From contig JAYVSV010000047.1 of assembly GCA_043775015.1 (NCBI GenBank), positions 1 through 64,000 of the forward strand: a stretch of 64,000 nt of DNA. Reading direction: 5' to 3'. Both the position numbers and the translations under genes were made by a program. Within the stretch, counting starts at the first letter, position 1, and each line of letters starts with the position of its first letter. The DNA is from CANJXF01 sp043775015. Lineage in GTDB: Bacteria; Verrucomicrobiota; Verrucomicrobiia; Limisphaerales; CANJXF01. The notes beneath the pieces are model-generated. The model was not told the origin of the DNA. It made no database searches and was given only the letters and a program-made list of their open reading frames with translations. Shown one piece after another: positions 51,308 through 60,186 of this stretch.

Positions 51308-53455
51308 ATGCAAGATTTGTTAACCAGGAAATTGCTCGTGAAAAAAACATTGCTACTGGCGCTCATGTGGTCGCTCGTTCTGTTGCTGGTTTCTCCAACC
51401 TGGACTTTCGCCAAAGGGAAGAATGAAGCGACGATTTACCGGGATGAATTCGGAGTGCCGCATGTCTTCGCGGACAATTTGGCGACGGCGGCGTATGCCG
51501 TTGGTTACGCGCAGGCGGAAGATCGACTCGAAGAACTATTGAAGAATTATCGGCGCGCAACGGGAACGATGGCCGAGGTGTTCGGCCCGGAACATTACGG
51601 GAACGATCTCATCCAACGTGTGTGGCGGCATGGCGAAATCAGCCGGGAGAAATACCACGAGATCAGCCCCAAGATGCGCTCGGTGCTGGAGGCTTACATC
51701 GACGGTGTGAAGCGGTTCATGAAGGAACATCCCGAACAGGTGCCGGTGTGGGCGCAGGAGATTCATCCGTGGGATGTGGTGGCGCTCGGTCGCTACATCA
51801 TCTGGGGTTGGCCGATGGGCGAGGCGGACGACGACCTTAGGCGGGGGGGGATTCAGCCGGATGAAAGGGCCTATCGCGGGTCCAACGAAATTCTCATCGG
51901 GCCGGGTCGCACGGCGATGAATGTGCCAATTGCCGTTCTCGACCCGCATTTGAGTTGGTATGGCGAGTTTCGTTTTTATCAGGTGCGGATTTACGCCGGT
52001 GACTACAACGCGTCGGGGATTTCAATTCTCGGTTCGCCTCTGCCCAGCATTGCGCACAGCCGGTATTGTTCGCTGGGGATGACGACCGGCGGCCCGGATA
52101 CGTCAGACATTTTTGAGGAGGAACTCAACCCGGAAAATCCACGGCAGTACCGCTACGACGGCAAGTGGCGTAACATGACCGTGCGCAAGGAGAAGATCGG
52201 CGTGAAGACCGGTGACAAGCTGGAGTGGAAGGAAGAGGAGATGGAGTATAGCCATCACGGACCGATTGTGGCTCACAAGGACGGCAAGGCTTATGCGATG
52301 GCCATTCCCTACGCGGACCAAGTGGGCCTGACGGATAGCACCTACGAAACGATGATGGCGCGCAATCTGGAGGAGATGAAGCGAGCGCTGAGCCATTTGC
52401 AGTTGATGGAGCAAAACTTGATGGTCGCCACCGTGCAGGGTGATATTTACTACGTTCGCAACGGGCGCGTGCCGATTCGCGCGCCGGGCACTGATTCGCA
52501 CAAGCCGATACCGGGCAATACGTCGGCCAACGAGTGGCGCGGCATTCATCCGTACTCGGACCTCGTGCAAATGAAGAATCCGCCGCAGGGCTACATGCAC
52601 AACAACAACGTGACGCCGTTCGGCATGATGAAAGAGAGTCCGCTCACGCCGGAGAAGTATTCCAAGTTCCCCTACATCTACAACGCCACTCGCGAGATGC
52701 CGCGCCATCAACGTGCCGAGATGATGACCGAGCTGCTCGATGCCGCGCACAATGTGACAGTCGAGAAGGCGCTGGACATCGCCTTTAATCCGCAGGTGTA
52801 TCACGCCGAGCTGTGGCAGGCGCGTTTAAAGGAGGCGTGGCCGAAAGCCACCGATAAAAAATCTGACACCGTGGAAGTCTATGAGCTGATTGAGAAATGG
52901 AATCGCAGGAGTGATGCGGATTCCGAAGGCGCGCTGGCCTATTACGCGTTCAAGATGGGTCTCGTCGGCGGGTTGGCGGAAAAAGTTGATCCGCCATCCG
53001 CCATCACCAATGAGCAGCTAATTGAGGGGCTGAACAAATCTGCGGAATGGTTGAAGAGCAACTTCAATTCGCTCCACGTTCCGTATGGAAAGTATTTTCG
53101 AGTCGGACGTGCAGGCGGCAATCACACTTGGGCGACGAGTGGAGGTTCGTTGCGTGAGGCCGGAATGGCGACAACGAAGGCAACCAGCTTTAGCAAGGTT
53201 GGCAACGAGATGGTCGGGCGCGGCGGACAAACTTCCACGCAGATTGTCATCCTGACCGATCCACCTGAGTCGTACACGATTATTCCCCTGGGTGAGAGCG
53301 ACCACAAGGAGAGTGGCCATTGGGACGACCAGTGCGAGAAGCTCTACAGCAAGAGCAAGGCGAACCCGACTTATTTTCTGCGCAAGAAGGAACTGTTGAA
53401 GCACATCACATCGACGACAGTGTTGAAGCGCGAAAAAACAGTGGCGACTAAATAA
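51308..53455 (+). CDS. penicillin acylase-family (Ntn) hydrolase, exported
   Basis: The 715-residue precursor has a signal peptide (LLLALMWSLVLLLVSPTWTF) and the penicillin acylase layout. The alpha part opens with IYRDEFGVPHVFADN and AVGYAQAEDRLEELL; the beta-chain start is at RGSNEILIGPGRTA, with Ser192 as N-terminal nucleophile. LDPHL follows, and further on HNNNVTPFGM with the oxyanion Asn. Autocatalytic cleavage before Ser192 is expected. Substrates in the family range from beta-lactams to acyl-homoserine lactones and other amides. GTG 51338 is an alternative start. A run of seven G lies about 20 nt before the nucleophile codon region. A distinct paralogue is at 60186-62438. Confidence 0.85.
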   Translation: MQDLLTRKLLVKKTLLLALMWSLVLLLVSPTWTFAKGKNEATIYRDEFGVPHVFADNLATAAYAVGYAQAEDRLEELLKNYRRATGTMAEVFGPEHYGNDLIQRVWRHGEISREKYHEISPKMRSVLEAYIDGVKRFMKEHPEQVPVWAQEIHPWDVVALGRYIIWGWPMGEADDDLRRGGIQPDERAYRGSNEILIGPGRTAMNVPIAVLDPHLSWYGEFRFYQVRIYAGDYNASGISILGSPLPSIAHSRYCSLGMTTGGPDTSDIFEEELNPENPRQYRYDGKWRNMTVRKEKIGVKTGDKLEWKEEEMEYSHHGPIVAHKDGKAYAMAIPYADQVGLTDSTYETMMARNLEEMKRALSHLQLMEQNLMVATVQGDIYYVRNGRVPIRAPGTDSHKPIPGNTSANEWRGIHPYSDLVQMKNPPQGYMHNNNVTPFGMMKESPLTPEKYSKFPYIYNATREMPRHQRAEMMTELLDAAHNVTVEKALDIAFNPQVYHAELWQARLKEAWPKATDKKSDTVEVYELIEKWNRRSDADSEGALAYYAFKMGLVGGLAEKVDPPSAITNEQLIEGLNKSAEWLKSNFNSLHVPYGKYFRVGRAGGNHTWATSGGSLREAGMATTKATSFSKVGNEMVGRGGQTSTQIVILTDPPESYTIIPLGESDHKESGHWDDQCEKLYSKSKANPTYFLRKKELLKHITSTTVLKREKTVATK

Positions 53456-53691
53456 ATCCGAAAGGCAGCAAGCGCGTTGAGCCTCGCCGCGTCATACAGC
53501 AAATTTCCATCAGTTTTTTTAGAAGGACCGCAACAAAAAACTGAAAAAGGTGCTTTCCTACCGCCCGCTTCCGCCTAAACTTGGCAGCAATGAACCCGCC
53601 GCAAAACCAGCCCTTACTCTCTACGCGGGGCATCCAAATCGAATTCCGATCAATCGTTACAGGACGAAGGTTGGCGCAAAGGACAACGTTT

Positions 53692-55506
53692 ATGAAACTA
53701 AACCAATGTTTAATGAGCACTCTGACCTGTCTCGCAATTCTGCAAATGGCGACAGTTGCGGTTCAAGCCCGCGAGAGAAAAATCCCGGTCGGCGCCCAGG
53801 CCGGCAAATTTACCTTCACAGATATTCGCTACCTGCCTCGAACGCTCGATGACTTCGTCCATCCAAAAGTTTTTGTCATTGTGTTTACGACGACCGGTTG
53901 TCCTTTGGCGCAACGTTACCTTCCGCGACTTCAGGAACTCTCCGCGCAATACCACGATAAGGAGGTTCAATTCATCGCCGTCAACGTTGGCGTGGATGAC
54001 TCGATCAAGGAGGTTGCTTACCAGGCCATTGAACATGGGGTGCAGTTTCCGTTTGTGAAGGATGTGCAAGGGGAATGCGCGCGCGCGTTGGGTGTCACGC
54101 GGACGCCGGAAGTTGTCGTGCTCGATGCCGGGCGCAAGATTCGTTACCGGGGCCGCATCGATAATCAATATCGGCTGGGTGGGGTCAAGCCGTCAGCCGA
54201 TCGCCAGGATTTGAAAGAAGCCATTGAAGACGTGCTGGCCGGTCGCAAGGTGAAGGTCAAGGAAACGGCCGTTGACGGTTGCGCCATCACGTTTCCCGAA
54301 GTTCACCCGGCGAATAATTCGCTCACCTACGCCAAGGACATCGCGCCGCTGCTCAACAAGCATTGCGTTGAGTGTCATCGCCCCGGAACGGAAGCGCCGT
54401 TTGTGTTGACTTCGTATGAAAAAGCCGCCGCCAAAGCTCGGGTCATTGCGGAAGTCGTCGAGGAACAACGCATGCCACCGTGGTTCGCGCATCCCGGTTT
54501 CGGGAAATTCATGAATCAACGCAGCCTCACGTCGGAGGAGCGGGAGACCATCGTGCAGTGGGCACGGAACGGCAAAGCGCCCGGAGATCTCTCCCAGGCA
54601 CCCAAACCGCCGGAATTTCCTGAGACAAAATGGCTGATTGGCGAACCGGATCTGATCATCACCGCCGCGAAGCCGCAACAGTTGCCGGCTACTGGTTATA
54701 TTGATTATCGCTACGTCGTGCTGCCCTATGTCTTCCCGTATGACACCTGGGTGCAGGGCGTTCAAATCATGCCCAGCAATAACAAAGTGGTTCATCACGC
54801 CAACCTCGCCATCAACTTGCCTGACAAAGGCTATGATGAAGACGAGAGCTTTATCACCGGCAAAGTCCCAGGCGGAATTCCGGTTGATCTCAACTCCGGC
54901 CTGGCAATAATGATACCCAAAGGCTCTTCCCTGGTTTACCAGATTCACTACGTTACGACGGGCAAGACGGAAACCGACCAGATCTCCGTTGGCCTGCGTT
55001 TCGCCAAGGAACCGATCCGCAAACGCGTCCGTTACAAAATCATTGGCGACTATAAATTTGAAATTCCTCCGGGAGCGCCCGCCCATCCTGTAACCGCTCA
55101 AAAAACACTTGAGTGTGATGCGACCGGCATCGCTTTGTTCAGCCACATGCACCTCCGCGGCAAGGACACCACATTTATCGCGCATTACCCGGACGGGCGG
55201 AATGAAAACCTGCTCGTTCTGCCGAACTACAGTTTTGACTGGCAGTTGGGTTATGTCTGGGATCGCGGAGCGCAACATTTCCCCAAAGGAACAAAAATTG
55301 AATGTAGCTCACACTTCGACAACTCGTCGTTCAATCCCTACAACCCCGACCCTGGGGCAGTCGTCAAAAATGGACCGCAAACGCACAACGAAATGATGCA
55401 GGGATTCTTTTTTTACACCGACGATGCAGAAAGTCTCAACGTCCGGGTAGATCCCAAGACCGGCAAAGAGATCCTTCCTGAAACAAAGGCGACGGCGGCG
55501 AATTGA
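53692..55506 (+). CDS. redoxin - cytochrome c - copper type II monooxygenase-like fusion protein (paralogue 3)
   Basis: The 604-residue exported protein keeps the fused architecture of the pair at 3748-7594 but is more divergent. It has a signal peptide (STLTCLAILQMATVAVQA), a redoxin domain with Cys70 in TTGCPL, a linker with DGCAITF, and heme motif CVECH (Cys225, Cys228, His229) followed by QRMPPWFAHPG. Copper ligands are His368-His369, His419 (YQIHY), His485 and His487 (SHMHLRG) and Met568. The start at ATG 53692 is chosen for the signal peptide; the frame is open further upstream. It follows the penicillin acylase-like gene by 236 nt on the same strand. Confidence 0.85.
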   Translation: MKLNQCLMSTLTCLAILQMATVAVQARERKIPVGAQAGKFTFTDIRYLPRTLDDFVHPKVFVIVFTTTGCPLAQRYLPRLQELSAQYHDKEVQFIAVNVGVDDSIKEVAYQAIEHGVQFPFVKDVQGECARALGVTRTPEVVVLDAGRKIRYRGRIDNQYRLGGVKPSADRQDLKEAIEDVLAGRKVKVKETAVDGCAITFPEVHPANNSLTYAKDIAPLLNKHCVECHRPGTEAPFVLTSYEKAAAKARVIAEVVEEQRMPPWFAHPGFGKFMNQRSLTSEERETIVQWARNGKAPGDLSQAPKPPEFPETKWLIGEPDLIITAAKPQQLPATGYIDYRYVVLPYVFPYDTWVQGVQIMPSNNKVVHHANLAINLPDKGYDEDESFITGKVPGGIPVDLNSGLAIMIPKGSSLVYQIHYVTTGKTETDQISVGLRFAKEPIRKRVRYKIIGDYKFEIPPGAPAHPVTAQKTLECDATGIALFSHMHLRGKDTTFIAHYPDGRNENLLVLPNYSFDWQLGYVWDRGAQHFPKGTKIECSSHFDNSSFNPYNPDPGAVVKNGPQTHNEMMQGFFFYTDDAESLNVRVDPKTGKEILPETKATAAN

Positions 55507-55687
55507 GTTGTCGTGGAAGCCTCCACAATGAGCCGTGCTCCGGCACAGCCATGCACAACTTCGGGACTGGGTGTTTCAGGGTTCGGGTTAAAAAGAAAAT
55601 GACAGTATTTTCTCTTGCACCTGGAAATAGAAAGAGAAACACTTTCAGGAAGTACAACATATCCATTGTCAATAAATTCAATAAATT

Positions 55688-56116
55688 ATGAAAAAAATCC
55701 TTACTGGTCTGCTCGCTGTTTCTGTCTTCGTAGTGGTTTCCACATTCACCGCCTCTGCTGGTGACTTGGAAAGTATCAGCGGCAAATGGACTTCAAAGAA
55801 AACAGTCGATGGGCAAGCCATCGCACTGGTAGTCGAAATCAAGAAGGACAAGTTCACGTTCGATATGAAGAACAGCAGCGGCAAGACGGTTTTGTATGCA
55901 GAAGGTAGCATCAAGCTGGAAAAGTTGGGGACGTTCAAATCGATCAAGTTTTTCGACATGAAAGCAGGGGAGTCCGCTGGACAGACTGAGTCGGTGGATG
56001 AAGTGCGCCAGGGTATTTATCAGATTGGCGACGACACTTGGACTTTGGCCTCAAACTTCGATGCGGAGCGCGATGAAAAAGCGACCGTTGATGTTTACAC
56101 CAAGGCGGGGAAATAG
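55688..56116 (+). CDS. small secreted lipocalin-like protein, unknown
   Basis: The 142-residue product has a signal peptide (ILTGLLAVSVFVVVSTFTASA) and a mature domain beginning LESISGKWTSKKTVDGQAI. Its alternating beta-strand pattern ends in YQIGDDTWTLASNFD, as in small Planctomycetes/Verrucomicrobia domains of the TIGR03067 kind. Ligand and role are unknown. A promoter is not obvious; a hairpin gtgga-agc-ctccac lies upstream near 55513. Confidence 0.65.
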   Translation: MKKILTGLLAVSVFVVVSTFTASAGDLESISGKWTSKKTVDGQAIALVVEIKKDKFTFDMKNSSGKTVLYAEGSIKLEKLGTFKSIKFFDMKAGESAGQTESVDEVRQGIYQIGDDTWTLASNFDAERDEKATVDVYTKAGK

Positions 56117-56249
56117 ACCGGGCGTTGGTCGAGGCTGGTTGAGCGTCTGCGGAATTGTCAAAAGCAAATTCCTATAAACCTAGGTCAACGGGATTGGCCT
56201 GACCATGCCGACAAGGTGGCGTGCTGGGGAAGGTGAAATCATTTAAACC

Positions 56250-57797
56250 ATGAACACGATGAACTCAGACTCCAAAGACTCAGTGGCTTCGGGTCCTGCC
56301 TTGTGCGAAATCATTTCCACGAACCCAGCCACTCTGCAAGAGTTGGGTCGGGTGCCGGTGATGACCGCACCTGAAGTTGAACAGGCATTGACCCGAGCCA
56401 GGAGGGTGCAACCGGGTTGGGCCGGACTCTCCTACAAAGCGCGTGGTGAGTATATGCTCCGGGCGAAGGATCTGCTGGTTGAGCGGCAGGATGAGGTTTG
56501 CGATCTGATTGCCCGCGAGGTTGGAAAACCGACTCTGGAAGCCATGACCAGCGAAGTCCTGCCAGGAGCGAACCTGATGGACTACTTCGCCCGTCAATCC
56601 GCAAAGCTGTTGCAAAAAGAGGAATTCACCCTCTCGGTTTTTCGTAACAAAAAATCGCGCATCGAGTATCAACCCTTGGGTGTAGTGGGCATCATTTCGC
56701 CCTGGAATTATCCGTTCGCGATTCCGCTCGGTGAGGTGGTCATGGGGCTGATGGCCGGCAACGCGGTGTTGCTCAAGCCCTCGGAGTTCACCCCGCTGGT
56801 TGGTTTGAAGATCGGCGAAATCTTCCGAGCCGCCGGATTGCCCGAGGATGTTTTCCAAGTATTGACGGGCGACGGAACCACCGGCAGCGCATTGGTGGAG
56901 TCGGGAGTGGATAAGATATTCTTTACCGGAAGCATGCGCACCGGCCGAAGAATCGCTGAGACTTGCGCACGGCAACTAAAACCTGTCGTCCTCGAATTGG
57001 GCGGCAAGGACGCTATGATCGTGTGCGCGGATGCGCCGTTCGAGCGCACTGTAAATGGAGCGTTGTGGGGCGCGTTCAGCAATTGCGGGCAGACTTGCGC
57101 GTCCGTTGAAAGGCTTTACGTCGTGGAGTCCATCGCCGAGCGATTCATCCAGGCAGTGGTGGAAAAGACGCGGACTCTGCGCGTCGGACCAGATGGCCCG
57201 GGGCAACCCGACATCGGCTCGCTGACAAACGCCAACCAGTTGCGGATCGTGGAGGAACAGGTCAAAGACGCGCTCGCCCGGGGCGCCCAGGCACTGACGG
57301 GCGGAAAGCGGATCGCATCGCTGCCCGGCTATTTCTACGAGCCAACTATTCTGGTGAACGTGAATAATTCGATGCAAGTAATGCAGGAGGAGACTTTCGG
57401 TCCGGTGTTGCCGATTGTCGTGGTGAAGGATGAAGCCGAGGCCATCCGCGAGGCGAATCGCTCCAAATACGGTTTGCTGGCCAGCGTGTGGACGCAGGAC
57501 ACCAAGCGCGGGCAAGCCATCGCCCGTCAGGTGGAAGCGGGGACGGTGATCATCAACGATGTTATCTACACCCACGGTGCTGCGGAAACGCCTTGGTTCG
57601 GTGTGAAAGAGAGCGGCATGGGCGTCACCCACGGCCGAAATGGCCTGCATGAATTCGTGCAGATGAAACACATCAACTGGGATCGCTGGCCGATGAAAAC
57701 CAACCCCTGGTGGTATCCTTACTCAGAAAAGAAGCGGAAAGATTTCCGGTTGCTGACGAAGATCCTGCACAAGTGGGGTCTGAAACGGTGGATTTGA
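56250..57797 (+). CDS. NAD(P)+-dependent aldehyde dehydrogenase family protein
   Basis: The 515-residue enzyme has ALDH motifs in order: GVVGIISPWNYPFAIPLGEV, GNAVLLKPSEFTPL, FFTGSMRTGRRI, VLELGGKDAMIV with general base Glu249, NCGQTCASVERLYV with catalytic Cys283, and EETFGPVLPIVVV. It resembles the succinate-semialdehyde/betaine aldehyde group; the substrate is unknown. The tail after residue 470 is basic (WWYPYSEKKRKDF). ATG 56250 and 56259 are both possible. It is convergent with the peroxidase-beta-helix gene, with a 67-nt gap. Confidence 0.9.
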   Translation: MNTMNSDSKDSVASGPALCEIISTNPATLQELGRVPVMTAPEVEQALTRARRVQPGWAGLSYKARGEYMLRAKDLLVERQDEVCDLIAREVGKPTLEAMTSEVLPGANLMDYFARQSAKLLQKEEFTLSVFRNKKSRIEYQPLGVVGIISPWNYPFAIPLGEVVMGLMAGNAVLLKPSEFTPLVGLKIGEIFRAAGLPEDVFQVLTGDGTTGSALVESGVDKIFFTGSMRTGRRIAETCARQLKPVVLELGGKDAMIVCADAPFERTVNGALWGAFSNCGQTCASVERLYVVESIAERFIQAVVEKTRTLRVGPDGPGQPDIGSLTNANQLRIVEEQVKDALARGAQALTGGKRIASLPGYFYEPTILVNVNNSMQVMQEETFGPVLPIVVVKDEAEAIREANRSKYGLLASVWTQDTKRGQAIARQVEAGTVIINDVIYTHGAAETPWFGVKESGMGVTHGRNGLHEFVQMKHINWDRWPMKTNPWWYPYSEKKRKDFRLLTKILHKWGLKRWI

Positions 57798-57864
57798 CCA
57801 AGCGTGCCAGCAGGCTGTCAGATTTTCCAGTTGACCACGAGTGCGTTGCCACCGCGACGTGCGG

Positions 57865-60186
57865 TTATCTGACTTCCTCGGACGGAAAGTTGGCTGGCTC
57901 AAATCCGCTCTTGATCGGAAGTTCAGAAGGAAATGTTTTGACCCCGGGTTTTTCCTTCCAACCATTGCCGAGACCAGTGTTATCCCACATAATGTCACCC
58001 CCCGGAATTTTCTGATCCAGGTAAGTCTTGGCGGGGCGCAGACCATTGTCGCGATATAAATTATCGTGAACGAAATTGTTGTCGGCGTTCGGCTCGATAT
58101 CCAGTTCGATCTTCTTGCGCGGTGACACTCCGGAAGTCAGGTAGGAAATCATTCCGATACCTTGCGAGTCGTTACCAAAAATCTGGTTGCGGGTCACCTC
58201 CGTGTGGTCGGCTGCCATGATGAACATGCCCAGGCCCGGTGGCAGGAAGGAAACGGTGGTGCCGGGCTTGCCGAAATTTTCGTGGTTGTTCTCCCAGACC
58301 CGGTTATTGATGACCCGGGTGTGCGAGGCGACCTTCGAGGCGGCGTTGGGCAGGAGGAAGACAAGGATGCCGGTGGTGTTGTGATGCGCGCTGTTGTTGA
58401 CCACCAGCGCCCGGAGGGAATTCTCGATCTCGATGCCCGCGACATTATGGAAGACCTCGTTATTGCGCACGATGATGTCGCGGCTTTGGCCGACGTAGAT
58501 ACCAGCATCGCTCGCGCCGCTAATGACGCAGCCTTCTACCAGGACCCCGGTGCATTCGACGGGATAGACCGCGTAGAGGCCGGGATTCTCGACGATGAGA
58601 TCGCGATAGGTGACGTGGGTGGCCCGGTGATTGACAACGCCATTCCCGGTGTAGTTGCGGATATGAAAGCCTTGCATCAGGAAATGATCCGCCGAACCCT
58701 GGACGGCATCGCCCCGTTTGTTTTCGCCGTCCAAGATGGGACGTTCGCCGTTGATTTGAACACCGACCAGACTGATCCCAGCCCGATCGACCATCACAGA
58801 CTGAGTATAGACACCGGGATAAACTTCAACGCGGTCACCGGATTGGGCGCGATCCACGGCGGCCTGAATGGATTGGCCAGGTTTAACAACGAAGGTGGCT
58901 GAGGGGGATCCAGCGGCGTCGGCAGGAATCCCAGGTGCCGTTGTCGGGGCGGGTTCGCGCACGCTGTAGGGAACTGCGGCGGCCGCGAGCTTCAGTGCTG
59001 GGATTGCTTTCGATTTCACCGGTAACACCGCAAGGCCGGAAGGGACCTGGGACGGTGCTTCAGGCAGCAAAGAGGTGTCGGTCAAGGCTTTGAGAAATGC
59101 AACGAGGTCAGCCGTCTCGTCGGAAGTGATTTCGAACGCTGAGATTTTGTCGTCGATCGCGAGGGTTTGGTTTTTGAATTGGCGACCGCCACCTTTGGAG
59201 TAGAACTCGATGACTTCCTCCAACGTCGCGAACTGGCCGTTGTGCATGAACGGGGTGCGCAGTGCGACGTTGCGCAAGGTGGGCACCTTGAAAGCCCCCT
59301 CTGGTCCCTGAGCCGGCACCTTGGCACGTCCGGGATCAAAAGCCTGGTCTTTAAGTTCTGGCACGCCGATGACCCGGAAGCTGCCGTCTGAGCAATTTGG
59401 GAGCTGGTGGCATTCAAAGCAGCGGGTTTTCAAAGACCGAAAGAGCTGCAAACCGCGCTTCTCCGAATCATTCATCGCAGCGCTTTCGCCGGCGGCGTAG
59501 CGGTCAAACTTCGAATTGAAGGACAGTAGGGTTCGCTCAAAAGTGGCGATGGCACGGGTGACATTCCGGAAAGTAACTGCTTCCTCCGGCTTTCCGCCAA
59601 AGACTTCCTGGAAGAGGCGGACATATTCCTGGACGCCGAGGATTTCTTTGACCAGACCAGCTGAGTCCTGATTCATCTCGTGGGCGTCTTGGATGGGACC
59701 TTCCGCCTGCTGCTCCAGATCCTTGGCCCGGCCGTCCCAGAATTGCAGTGGACTGTAGGCTGCATTCCAGAGGGTCGGGGCGCGCCGGGGTAAAACATCT
59801 CCGCCAACACGATCGGGACCAAGCCCCTTGCCGTGGAAACCCATGCTTGTCTTGCGGCCATCGGAGAAGCCGAAATCGGGATGGTGGCAATGTGCGCAGG
59901 CGGTCGTGTTATCACCGCTCAAAATCGGATCGAAGAACAGCAATTTGCCAAGTTTAATTTTGTCCGGGGTGATAGGGTTTTCCTCCACCGATTTCATCCG
60001 GGGGAAGGGCTGCTGCAAGCCGGTGGCGCGCGGTTGGCCCTCACGCCATGGCTCATCTGGCTGATAGCTCCCTTCGCGGTAGGCGAAGCCGGGGATGGCA
60101 ATCCCCGGCACCGCTGCGAGGCATGGCTGGTTCGCAGCAGACAACATCAAAACGGACAACAAGGCTTGAGCGCGGAAATTTTTCAT
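57865..60186 (-). CDS. di-heme cytochrome c peroxidase fused to a parallel beta-helix domain
   Basis: The 773-residue protein has a signal peptide and a MauG/cytochrome c peroxidase region with two heme sites, CAHCH (Cys97-His101) and CFECH (Cys256-His260). VPTLRNVALRTPFMHNGQFA and FLKALTD close that region at about residue 380. After a Pro/Ala linker, residues from about 435 to the end form a NosD/TIGR03805-like right-handed beta-helix (VKPGQSIQAAVDRAQSGDRV, then repeated N-x-V/I-x-x-N turns). The two parts are in one continuous frame. It should be periplasmic; the role of the joined helix is unknown. Its ATG overlaps the stop of the upstream penicillin acylase-like gene by one nt, so the two are coupled. 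Confidence 0.85.
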   Translation of the reverse strand: MKNFRAQALLSVLMLSAANQPCLAAVPGIAIPGFAYREGSYQPDEPWREGQPRATGLQQPFPRMKSVEENPITPDKIKLGKLLFFDPILSGDNTTACAHCHHPDFGFSDGRKTSMGFHGKGLGPDRVGGDVLPRRAPTLWNAAYSPLQFWDGRAKDLEQQAEGPIQDAHEMNQDSAGLVKEILGVQEYVRLFQEVFGGKPEEAVTFRNVTRAIATFERTLLSFNSKFDRYAAGESAAMNDSEKRGLQLFRSLKTRCFECHQLPNCSDGSFRVIGVPELKDQAFDPGRAKVPAQGPEGAFKVPTLRNVALRTPFMHNGQFATLEEVIEFYSKGGGRQFKNQTLAIDDKISAFEITSDETADLVAFLKALTDTSLLPEAPSQVPSGLAVLPVKSKAIPALKLAAAAVPYSVREPAPTTAPGIPADAAGSPSATFVVKPGQSIQAAVDRAQSGDRVEVYPGVYTQSVMVDRAGISLVGVQINGERPILDGENKRGDAVQGSADHFLMQGFHIRNYTGNGVVNHRATHVTYRDLIVENPGLYAVYPVECTGVLVEGCVISGASDAGIYVGQSRDIIVRNNEVFHNVAGIEIENSLRALVVNNSAHHNTTGILVFLLPNAASKVASHTRVINNRVWENNHENFGKPGTTVSFLPPGLGMFIMAADHTEVTRNQIFGNDSQGIGMISYLTSGVSPRKKIELDIEPNADNNFVHDNLYRDNGLRPAKTYLDQKIPGGDIMWDNTGLGNGWKEKPGVKTFPSELPIKSGFEPANFPSEEVR

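Noticed and set aside
54193..55278. Minus-strand open frame (361 codons)
   Set aside because: It is antisense to the third redoxin-cytochrome-copper gene and has no recognisable features.
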